Source of the DNA: CBCOTE01 sp965112965
GTDB taxonomy: Bacteria; Desulfobacterota; Desulfovibrionia; Desulfovibrionales; Desulfovibrionaceae
Assembly: GCA_965112965.1 (NCBI GenBank)
Contig: CBCOTE010000023.1
Span: 186,001 to 250,000 of the forward strand
DNA length: 64,000 bases
Reading direction: 5' to 3'
Position 1 is the first letter of the stretch. The number at the start of each line of letters is the position of its first letter. A program made the translations under genes and the position numbers. This document shows, piece after piece, positions 40,318 through 51,492 of the stretch. The notes under the pieces are model-generated. The model had not been told where the DNA came from. It did not search any database and saw only the letters and a list, made by a program, of their open reading frames with translations.

Positions 40318-43300
40318 AGTACACCTCCTTTTTCTTGACTTGGGAAAGTACATGGCACGTACTGGATGTCGCTCTTTTAGGGTTGTGGGCAGGCTGGGTA
40401 GGCCGGTGCTGTTTTGTTATTTGGGGTATATGAAAAAAATGGCCAAGATAAGGATGTCACAGGTTATAAAATATGGAAATGTGGCCCACATAAGGAATGT
40501 TCATGTGGCCAAAGGTTAATTTTTGTTTTACAATTCTTAGGTCAGATTGACCGTTTTCATTTATATGATTCGCGGTTATGTAGTCCCTTAATATGGTGGC
40601 AATTTTTTTTAGATTGATAGATGGCTTAGCCATAACAACGGCCACGTTTTTTTGATATTGATCAGTTTATAAATCTGATGTTCCAAAGCTACAATCTAGA
40701 ACTGCCAGACAAGCATTTGTCGTCAAAGGTCTTGGCCATTTTGATATCTGTGATTATTCATTAGTTTTACCTGAAGGCTTCGTTTTGCTTTATACAGTCA
40801 TTATACTCGCCTTTACAGAATTATTTATGGATCGCGGATGGCTTGGAGATGTAGTATATGCAATTCATGTTTACAATAGTTCAATAATTTAACATCGTAT
40901 GTAATATAGTTCGTTCTGGTTGCTTATGTGATGTATGATGAATCTCATACGGTAGTAACGTGAGGGCTATAGTCTCTATTCCGCAGCCGGATATGTTGTC
41001 GGGTATCTGGTATGGCATTTAGCCATGGTGTTCTTAATTAGAGTTTTTTTGTTGGTCAACATAGGTATCTTGAACTTTATTTTACCAGTAGCATTGCAAT
41101 GTTGTGTGGCATTATGTTGATATCTCGCACTGTTTGTATCTATCTTTTTAGCCCATTTTTGTCCTATTTTTTTGTCCTAAACTTGCTTTTTTTGCTTTCG
41201 TAAGAGTAGGGCACCACCATACAGGACAACTCTATCTTTTAATTTTTTGAGGCGTCCATTTACAATACCGATTCAATATCATCGCCAATAGTGCATCTAA
41301 TGCTGACACTATCAGTTTTAAACGCGGCTAGCTGGCCTTCGAGGATACCTTCTATATTTTGTCCAGACCATATGTCTTAGTCCATATTGTCCTGCGTGAC
41401 TAACCGTTTCTGCCACCGTCCATCGTATACATCACCGTTGCTGTAACTTTTTCCAAGACAGCCTCGGTGAGTTTAGCAGTCCGCTGGGTGCTACTATCTT
41501 AGAAAATGACTCTTTTAAGGTACGCAGCGACAATATTGTCTATACGCGTAGTAAGGTTGATATATACATTGAATTGATAGGTCAGTCTTTGTGTCGAGTC
41601 CTTGGCATCGGCGCTTATCTGCTATACCGTCATGTAGATATTGACAGCCTATCTTTAGGCAAAGGCCTATTATATAAGATTTTTTTTGGCTAGACTCTTA
41701 TGCGGTCGCTCTAATCAATTGAGCTGATTGTATTTTGCCACCCTGTATTGGTATTCGTCTGTGTCTGACATAGGTTCGTTTTCAGTACGGCGGCTGTGGG
41801 ATATATGTCACTTTGCACAGGTGCTTAATGGGATGTCAGCATCTGCGGAATACGACTTGCTTAATTATCCGGCGTATATGGCATGGGCTTAGATTTTACA
41901 GTAGGCTAGGGTAGCGTGTGTTCCTTCTGAGTGGCTGGAATAGTCCTTTCCGGCGAGCGTATATGATAGCTTGATAGCGGATACAAGAGCATCTGGCGTA
42001 GCTTTTATGGCTACAACTCCAGGAGCCCGACGTCCCTGAAATCGCGCGTTCCTGTCAGAATGTTGCTGAGATATGCTCGATTGATCGTTCCACTGGGCCA
42101 TACTTATATATTTTGAGCTCAGACAGTTCGGCATGACCTGTATCTTTGGAAGCCATAGGAGTGTGTCCTGGTCTGTTTTTCCTCTAGACTGTTAAGTTTA
42201 ATTGCCCTCATCATAAAAAAAATATGCCACAAAACTGTACCACATGGAGAATTATATTTGATAGAAAAAAATCTTCGTCCTGCTTATAGATTTGTTAGGA
42301 TAAATAGTTCTATACTTTTTTTTATTGTGAACCTAAATCTGTGATTCAGCTGGAGCTATTCATCCGTGATCTGTTCTATAAGCTGGGTGAATAGTATAAT
42401 ATGGTATATCTCATTTTGAACGAGCTCAATATCTGTGATTATTATTAAATCTTTTGCTGAGAAAAGAAGGCTTTTAGAGTCCAACTTGTGGCTCTAGAGG
42501 AGTTTTTTGTGCCCCTATAAACCGACCGGAAACCTGCGCCTGTCGGACTTAGCAGAATATTTAGGTGGTCTCAGAAGTTAAAGTTGGGAGCCAATCGAAT
42601 TCCTAAGTGGTTAGAGTATACATAAGAGATGGATAATAATATTTCAACTCATGGCCGAATAATCAATGTCTGGATAGAATCCGACATCATATGAGGCAGG
42701 TCTACATAAAGATATTACATTTAATGAGGTAAGTTGACTCTATTCGATAACTGGGTAGCTATTTAAACTACTGGATCTAACATAATTCCCTATTAATACT
42801 AAGCGCTACTAACTGTATAAGATAGCTTTGATGAAAATATCAGCCTATGTTTGAAGTTTAGTCGGATCTATGTTTGCGTCACAAGAATAAAGATCATCCA
42901 TACTTTACTAAATTTATAAAGAACTAGTTCTTGAAAAAATTCATCATAGAGCAGCGTTACGACATGCAGCAGTTGGATCTAAAGAGGTATTGACAGCCTA
43001 TCGTTAGACCTTTCAGCGACGGCATCAATGCAGGAATGATCTGGCTCTTCTAAGGCTGAAAGGTTTTAACCAATCAGTTCGATGATATAATTTCCTAAGC
43101 GGTCCTGTTTTCGTGTACCAAAAAAAGAGAAGAATATAGTACGTGCGGATGCCATGGAAACCAACAGGCTGCTTAACTAGGTCAAGAACTTCAACTTACA
43201 GATTGTGGTCCAAAATAGTTCCTGAATGAAAACGATAGATAGTTATTCACGAACATAATCCGTCCACTAGTTGACTAAAAAAAGATAGATGTCTAAGGTA

Positions 43301-46300
43301 TTGATAAGAGTGTCACCAATGAAGCTATGGGACAGTTGCCGGGTTGATTAATGATAGCCTCTCCCAGCCCTTTTGGGAGTCTATCAATATTTTTAGCTTT
43401 GGGGGCGTCCCTTCATCTTGACGGCGAGCTGGAGTTTAATTAAGCTGCGGCTGTAGTTAAGATTAGCTAGGCAATCTATAAGATTTAGACGTTTCGTTTA
43501 AGGTCATGTCCACGTCTTACTGGACGACTGGGAGATCTGACCTACCGATATGAACGGACAAGCTGCTCTTCTATACAAGCCTGAATAGTAATAAAGTATA
43601 CTGATATTCACGGAATTATTAGTTTTTTTTACGTTGAGTTTGATTAGCGCCTCAGCATGGAGAACGTGTTTAACTGTCCCTATGCTAGTATGAAAATATT
43701 ATTTCTAAAAAAAAGAAAATTGTTCTCAACCACTGTCAACGGATCCTATGACCTTATGCGGCTCATCTAGTAATAACATGGCTGGAAATCTGGTTTTTTT
43801 GTTTATACGAGTATCGGCCACTACTGAATCGGCTTAAGATCTTGGTTCTAATCTGGGAGGTCAATAGACTATACAGCTAAGACGCCTGGTTTTTTTCACT
43901 TGACTTTTTTTTGGACAGAAACTGCTTTGTAAATGACTGTTTTTATTTTCTTTTCGGCAGCGACTCTTTAGGCTTAGTTTTCGTATATAACCTGGCCTTC
44001 GGCAATATTATGTCGACACCTTTAGCGCTACTTCGAAAATACTCAATCCGACCAGAGAAGTACTTTTTTGGACGTGGCTTTCAATAATACCAACGGCATT
44101 TTCATGACTACATTTATAGTGATCAATAAGCCGTACCAAGAGGACAGGCCCGATTATAATTTTCGTTTTCAGTACTAATTCTGTAGGTCTGCCGATCGGC
44201 TTGGGTGCGAAAACTTTTTGTCAATTTTCGGCCTTCTGATATCAAGGTTAACAATATGGTGGCGGGGAACGTCAAGTATTCTAGCGTCAGCCATATCAAT
44301 AGTGTCAATACAGTTATTTTTTGGGATAATGCTGTGTTAAGGCTGCGGTTGCCTTTTGGTATTGTCAGAAGAATACTGCTAGTCTCTTAAAGATTACCAC
44401 CAACTAGACCTCATCGAACCGATGTACGTTGTTAGCCTAGATGGACTGTGATATGTCCGTGATCAAGTTTAAATGCCAATATACTCGCTCTCCGAGACTC
44501 CTCTTAAGGATTGTCAATATTCGGTGGTTGGAGCAAATTTAGGCAAGGATTATATTTAATTTCATTAAGTTTCGAATAATTACTGTATTACTGTAGTTAA
44601 ACCTATTATTTCCGCTGACAAGATGTTATAGATAGTGCTGGATCTTAAACAGTAGCGTAATGGCTAGAATTAAAAAAAATTGAGGGTGAAGGCTACTATC
44701 ATTTAAACCCCTGTAGTGGCATATGTATAATGAATACGTCTTCAACACGAATTCGTCACATAACGAGTCTGATAATCGTTTTGTACAATCTAGCATGTCG
44801 TGTCCAAATTAGTGTCGCCTAGAAGTATGCGATCGTTTTGAGCTTAGTCAAAATTTAGCTGGACACAGTGCGAGGCACCCTTTCGAGTTTCCATGGTGTC
44901 AATTGGACCAGGTGAGCTGGCCGAGCAAAGCTTCCCGGTATCTATTTTCGGCCCAGTAGTTATCTGTCGTATACGAGGCTGGTAGTTTTTGAAATAAATT
45001 ATCAATCTGTCAAGTTTTAAGTTTTAAGATTAGTATCATCGTCGATTATTAATATGACCTGAACGTCTATTTTTAAAGACCTATAGTCTAGAATGTCTAG
45101 GTTTCAAATGCTGTCAATCCGTGTCCTCAGATAGACACTGCGCGGTGAGTTGAAAGTGTCGGGTGTCTTGCTGACTCGGACTATGATTTTAGTTCGTGGA
45201 CGTCTGTCGGCGCTATACACATTGGCACCGCTGTCATCTTGGATTATATATTCCGGCCATTTCAGTCATTTGTTGTTCCATGAACGGTGACGTGAGCTGG
45301 CAGCATTAGATTTGATGCTTCATGCTACTTTTATAGATAACGGCGTTACCGTAAATTTATACAATAATATATTTGGTATTCTGCTGACGTTAGCATTAAT
45401 CGCACCATGGACGATACCACCATTGAAAATACCTAATGGCGTCATCCTGCAAGCTATATCTACTGCTACCTTATACGGGGGACGACGAAAACTAAGCGAT
45501 CCGAGATTACAGGCTCGGCCAACATTTTCACGTAGCGGACCCTCTATTTAGTTTCGAGTGGATCATCCCCATTTCTAATGCCTGTCATGTGACCGTTGTG
45601 GAGTCGATAATACTCACATATAACTAACTAGGATATTGGGAAATTAGTTTTTTTAAAAACGATATTAACGTTATCGATCTAAACAATCTAGTTACTTGCC
45701 AGATAAATAGATAAGGCACATCTCAAAGGCATGGTCTGGCCATGTTTAGTAGTTCAGAATACATAAACCTCGCCTTCACCATCTGACTTGGGAGCAGTCG
45801 TGTTGATATTATGATCTCCGGTGTCGGCGTGAACGCCTGAGCTGACGGTAGTTTCAGTCAGAAGAATGCAGCATGCATCGCTTTAGTAATTTTATCTCTG
45901 CGGTGGTAGGTATCAATTACGTGTCTAGCCCGGACAGTGGCACAGTTAATACGACCATGCAGCCTATAACGGAACATTTAGTTTGTCTGGGGAGAGACCG
46001 GTAACTCTGAGCGCTATGGCCAGCTCCTTTAATGTTTTGGTTGGGAGGCCAGTGCTGTTCTTTATTCCAAGAAGGTCTTCCAGATCCTAATGGTTAGATA
46101 AAACTCTCTTGTAACAATTATAATAATATTGACAATTATATATTTAAAAATTTTGTGAGTCCGATATTCAACGGCAACAACTATCAAAAAATACTTATGA
46201 TTTTAGGCAAGTTTATCAGCTCTTTGGAGACGAATACGTAGACGGTCTTATAACGTGCCCGTGCTGGCCTGTGTATATTATAGAAAAATATCTAGTATCC

Positions 46301-46555
46301 TTGCGGTCAACATGGACTAAACGTAAGAATCTTTTTAAGATCACATCTTTAGCACTTATCTGGACTGATTTGAATCAGAAAGATAAGTTTTAACACGGAC
46401 GTAGATATCGCCGAGTTCATGATTAATCGGGCCCAGCAGTTAATGCAGGGATAAAAGGATGATTTTTTGGACATGAGACTGAGTTGTGAGTCCGTGAAGT
46501 GCCTGGATTTATTTCCGGATCTTTTTTTAGATAAGGTGCTATTATTGAGAACGGT
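40318..46555. other. Long eroded region, no intact gene
   Basis: About 6.2 kb. Stops are dense in all frames, poly-A and poly-T runs are common, and the base composition is clearly poorer in GC than the genes. Scattered plus-strand stretches (DSLSLGKGLLYKIFF near 41650) may be relics. Nothing could be assigned, and no RNA gene was seen. Confidence 0.6.
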
Positions 46556-46745
46556 TAGACGGCCGTGGGTAGCCAGACAGAGCTAAAAAAAGATCAAATT
46601 CAGGCACCCAAGTAAGAGTTTTTACCCGGTTAATACGATCAAAGCCATAATGATGTTTAGCATCCAGGGCAAGTAGATCAAGATTGGCCTAGAGGTTCTT
46701 TACGATATAATTGTCTACGAGGAGGATGTCCACCTATGGGCGCAG
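46556..46745 (-). pseudogene. Unidentified coding relic
   Basis: On the minus strand one frame reads VDIRLVDNYIVKNL, then a TAG, then ANLDLLALDAKHHYGFDRIN ... RVKTLTWVPEFDLFLALSGY over about 60 codons. Composition is protein-like and unlike the surrounding noise. The TAG could derive from CAG. Further pieces (NHELGDIYVRVKTYLSDSNQ near 46380-46440) follow in another frame. I do not recognise the family. Confidence 0.4.
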
Positions 46746-46991
46746 TGACAGAGTTTTTTTAGCTGTTAAAATTAGAGATATCAACCGATATACTATGTCA
46801 GCCGAAGCCTAGTTGATAGTTAATACCAGGCTGATAAGTGCATAGTTTAACCGGATCGTTTCGTTCACATATTTATCGAGTTTAAGACATACTATAAGCT
46901 CGCACTCATATAAATCACTGAACGGTTTGTCTTTCCTCACGTTACAGAACCTATAAAGTATTCGGGTAGGCTTGTTGTGATTTTTTTATCC

Positions 46992-47285
46992 TTAATTACC
47001 GACTGTATGGCATGTGTCGTTGTGGTCTAATAGAATATACTCGGTATCATGAACATTCGGCAGATAACGGTGCTCGTGATAGTGGGCATACCAACAGATG
47101 AATCTAGCAAGATCTCCTTCAACTTGTTGTAATGATCTTAGTAAATTATAAGTTTTGGTGGGCTTACAAAAGACTCTTCCCGACTGACTGGTATTAACCT
47201 GGCCATCTCTATTTGAAGCAATTAGCTGTGTTGATCGTGGTGAGTAAGTAGCCCTCGGATGGAGTGTCTTTTCCGTGGCGAACAT
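46992..47285 (-). other. Open frame of 97 codons beside the microsatellite; faint transposase-like segment
   Basis: The segment DLARFICWYAHYHEHRYLPN recalls the C-terminal 'FI.WYN..R.H..L....P' motif of IS3-type integrase-core transposases. No DDE residues, inverted repeats or upstream transposase parts were seen, and the ribosome site is poor. The start codon lies 17 bases from the pentanucleotide repeat. It may be an IS relic or chance. Confidence 0.2.
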
Positions 47286-47302
47286 GTGTCGTTTCGTAGT
47301 TG

Positions 47303-47371
47303 TTTTCTTTTCTTTTCTTTTCTTTTCTTTTCTTTTCTTTTCTTTTCTTTTCTTTTCTTTTCTTTTCTTTT
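47303..47371. repeat. Perfect pentanucleotide microsatellite (TTTTC)13 plus TTTT
   Basis: Cytosines recur every five bases from 47307 to 47367 without one interruption, giving 13 full units and a partial. On the minus strand it is AAAAG. No intact gene flanks it; the nearest open frame is the doubtful one ending at 47285. Such a tract should be length-variable. Confidence 0.97.
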
Positions 47372-50300
47372 AACCGCACTCCTGTATTTTTAGCATTTCC
47401 TTATAGGCGCCTTAGGGTCAAGTCTAGTGATGTGCCATAGTCTACTCTTCATCGGCCACGCCGATTATCTTAAGATATATGATTTTCAGGAAGAGCTCGG
47501 TTATCATATGGCTCACATGATTGTAATCGGCCAGCAACGCTCGCACTCTTTATAGGGATAGCGCCGTCGCAGCATCGTCACGTCTTCTGGTATTTCAGGG
47601 CGAAGTGGGGTAATGCTTTATTTGTGACGCTATCCAGTTAGATATCGTTGTCCAATGAACCACACCTACCTAGTGATGATTATTAGGCTGAGGCCTGTTT
47701 CTCTCTTTTTTTTCTCTCCACCTTCTCTTTGTGTGTGTGGCGGAAGCAGTGGCCTTTTATCTGGCTTGGGTGAAGTTTAAAAATATGGTTGAGTTGCACC
47801 CTTAGTATGCCCAGTCCGACGTTGGCCAAGAATAGCGTGGGCTAATTAGATTTACCGGGTAGGACAGATGGCAGAAGGAAATCCATACTTCACGCCGGCG
47901 CACAAGTTAGTGCAGGCGAGTTAGTCGGTACGGGGATCGACGATATCAACGAATCGTTGGTGACTCCATGTAAGATCATTCCCTTTTCTAGAACCAGGTC
48001 GTACCTACTACCACAGATTGCTAGGTCCTCAAAGAGCCGGATGGGTAATTCGGCTAGAGCGGTTTTGTGACTCTGTATTTTATTACATGGTCAGGTGTGA
48101 TGTTACGCAAGATGCTCAGTGACCGTTATTAGCTTTAGACGGTTTAGAAGAGGATTGAGATAACATCGGCCTTGAACAGAGCATCGTTACAACGATGGTG
48201 GAAGCGGATGCCAAGCGCTAGACTCTGTTGTTCCAGCTTAGTTTAAAAGTTGCTAGCCTGGGCCATCCTGGGCCTATGGCACCGGATTATATAGAGCTTT
48301 AGAATTTCCACGGGCTTATGTAAAAAGCTCTCATAGCAGTAACAATATCCGTTAGGATACCGGATATCGGTCGCGGTGAGCAATGCATGGTAATGATTTT
48401 GGTTTCGAAAAAAATAAGAGTGACACGCTTGGTTTATTGGAGTGCCCTATTTTTTGGTAATATTTCAGGGGGGAGTTAGAGCACGTCCTGTATAAACTAT
48501 TCAAGTTACGCTTCGTCCTCGTTAGCGTAGGGCTGCTGTCTTGTCAACTACTTCAACCACATCTTCCGCATAGAATCGGAACGGCTAGGGAGAGTATGAT
48601 CAGCGCGTAGTGTGCATGTAAGTGTTGCTTGTCGTAGTACTTTGCGGCGAGTTTATTGAAGAATGATGAGTATCGATGCCGCATAACTTCGCCCTATGGG
48701 TCAGCCTTTATTTGTCTCGGCGAAGATCTTAGGTTTTAATTTTTTTTCGTACTGAGACAAGATATCAGCGCGGGCCAGACATGTTGCGTACTTTGATTTT
48801 TAATTTTGTCGTACAAGTCCATAATGCTGGGTAGGTTGTTGGTGCGGGTCAGGTATTGTTCTAGACGGAGTCTGAGATTAACTTACTGGATCGAAGTTCT
48901 TTGACTCATATAGCCGTACTAGGCAATAAATAGTCTTCGTTGGCCCAGAGATGGCATTGGATCCCTTGATTTTGATTGCATTTCTACTATGTGGCGATGT
49001 AGTGTATACCTTTTTGATTGGCTATGCTGGATCGTTTGATAAAAAATATTGTGGTAACTCCTTTTAGATATCTATTGGTTGCATCTTAAAGAATAAGTAG
49101 ACGTTAGTCTGTCTGGTAGCGGTATCGCGTGCGTGAGGATATCAACAGCCAGTTTAGTAATAGGTGATATCTTTCGGCTAAGGCTATGGATAAGGGCACT
49201 AGGGGCGTCCGGTAGATTCACAGCCCGTCCTTGACTAACGATAACTTGGTATCCGTCGTTGTGTTTGATGAATATTGGGTCGACAACGGTATTGAAATGC
49301 GTTGTAGAAAGGCCTGTGACTCATCCTGGAGGTTGCGAGCTTGCTTTTCTATAAGTACTAGTTCGCTGTTTTAGACGGCGTAGCGCAGAAAGTTCCCATG
49401 TGAATTGGGCAGGAGATATAGTGCAGAGATAACCTCAGGATATATCTGGGTAAGGATCGGTTCCTTTTTTTTGTAGCGTCTCTTTCGGTAAGGCAATGGT
49501 GCATCGTTTCGGCTATAAGATTCTGTGAGGATAGTTTTGGAATTTGACCAGGATAGTTTAACGATGATTCAATTTTTGGCTCCAGGTAGAGAGCTATGTA
49601 GGCCATATTTAGTATGTATTCAGGTCCTATTGTGGTGGACTATGGCCATAGGATTGCCGTGTTTCTCTACAAGCACTACTAGGCTATCGGTTGGTGTGAT
49701 AAAGGTATGTCGGGCCAGGGGCGGTGGAGTCCATCCCTGGCTGAACTGATTGGCTATTTTAGTTTAGTACAATAATATAATACCAGTAAAATTTTGTGTC
49801 TCACTAAAGAAAAAATAACTAGCCGTTAGCATTTTGGAATTCATAATGTCGGCATATCTGGCGCGGAAAAAAAAGAAAAAATATAAGACAAAACTCCACT
49901 TTATGGATTATTGAAGTCCGCTAGGTAGGGTTTATGCCGCAAAAAAAATGGTCGTTCCGCTACGGGTGTTGGGTTAATTAATTAACTCTAGGTCGTCACA
50001 GATAATGTTCATGGTAATTTTGTGCGTATCGATGCAGTAACTATTGTAGGCGAGGTTGATTTAATGATTTTTATATTATCGCATCGTACGTTTGGATCGG
50101 ACATGGCAATTCATAGGCTTTGGTGCGTAGTTTTTTTTGCCGCACTGAACAGATTGCTTTGTCCCCGCTGTGACTTCTTGCCATTTTTATCATTCTGGAC
50201 TTGGCTGTCTTGGCCTCTGTTTTTATCCACACTGGCCTTGCTATAGGACCTGAGTTAGCTAAAAAATCTTATTGATTTATATCATTTATCCTTATATTAT

Positions 50301-50864
50301 AGCTTATAATTACTGTATTGAGGATGGTTGTCCATAGCTTATTAACGATTATATATTTTATATGGTGAGATATAATAAATATTTTTATAGTATCTTCAAA
50401 GACTATATATTATATTCTAAAGATGAAATTTAAATAGAAATTTAATTTTTATAACTAATTGATCGTTATTCTCTGCGATTATGAGATTTTTTACGATTTT
50501 GTGGCCATGTGCTACATGAACAGACGGCGTCGAGTCTTGCTGGAGATATGTACTGTGCCACTGAGGTCAGCTGCGGTAAAAGTATAGTGGTCACGCGTTA
50601 ATAGCCGGGCTGGCCCAGATATTTATGTTAATCGGACAATATCATGCGCATGTAGAAAGACTATCAGATGTTTTGCTTTCGTCTTCGTCAAGTTTTACCG
50701 GAAGCTAAGTCACATATTTTAGAGTCTATGGTAGAAAAAACTATTTTGATGTTTTGCAACTATTTTTTTAATTGATTACATCGTTATGCCGGATTTGTAG
50801 CCGGATCGTCCAGGTGACTTTAGACCATCACCTCATCGTCACTCCATAACATTATCCGTGATCT
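47372..50864. other. Eroded region with minus-strand relics, no intact gene
   Basis: About 3.5 kb. Minus-strand stretches look once-coding: LAELPIRLFEDLAICGSRYD ... LVLEKGMILHGVTNDSL near 47940-48060, SLALGIRFHHRCNDALFKAD near 48160-48225, and GYQVIVSQGRAVNLPDAPSA ... LIHSLSRKISPITKLAVDIL near 49130-49250. Also NSELVLIEKQARNLQDESQA lies near 49310-49370. They shift frame often and I cannot name the families. The last 0.6 kb before maf is very AT-rich. Confidence 0.5.
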
Positions 50865-51492
50865 TCGAATTCATTCATTCTCTTTTTTTTGGCCTCGGCC
50901 TCCCCGCGACGACAACAGCTCCTGACCGACGCTGGGGTTGATTTTCATGTGCAACCAGCGTTTGGGGATGAGCCTCGACGTGGCCCTAAGGAGTCAGCTA
51001 AAGCCTATGCACGGCGGACGGCCATGAACAAGGCTCTGACCGTGGCCTCTACTGTGCCTGAAGGGTTGACTATAGGGGCGGACACAATTGTTGTGTTGGG
51101 TCAGGCAGTCCTTGGTAAACCAGCTGATGCGGATGACGCTAAGAATATGCTTGGTCAGCTCTGCGGTGGTGGACCTGGTGGTACTTGCAGCCATTGGGTG
51201 GTTACAGCCTGCGTGCTTCTAGAAGCTAGAGCTGGAACGCTGCCAGTCCAACTCGACGCCTGTTGTGTGAGCACTAAAGTGGTCATGGCCCGGCAGCCGA
51301 CTGATGCCATCGCCGCCTGTGGCTACGGGTGAGCCTATGGATAAAGCCGGGGCCTACGCTATCCAGGGCCAAGGCGCTTTTTTAGTGCAAGGGATCCGTG
51401 GGTCATATACAAATGTCGTCGGCCTGCTGTTGGTCGAGGTGCTGGATATGCTTCGCCGTTCTGCGGCCATTGCGTTCCGGCCTACCGCTTAA
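50865..51492 (+). pseudogene. maf: Maf-family nucleoside triphosphate pyrophosphatase, frameshifted
   Basis: Maf proteins hydrolyse non-canonical or modified nucleotides. FLASASPRRQQLLTDAGVDF, TIGADTIVVLGQAVLGKPAD and STKVVMARQPTDAIAA are intact in one frame. At about 51318 the codons for '...AAYVATGEP' are short by two bases, so translation ends at a TGA (51330-51332). The correct frame resumes with ATGEPMDKAGAYAIQGQGAF and NVVGLLLVEVL to TAA at 51490. A GGGPGGTC stretch near 51175 also disturbs the 'LSG..H' motif. At the 5' end no start codon precedes the T8 run (50883-50890) in the right frame. The protein is probably lost. Confidence 0.9.

Noticed and set aside
47303..47371. CRISPR-like array
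   Set aside because: The unit is five bases with no spacers; it is a simple-sequence repeat.
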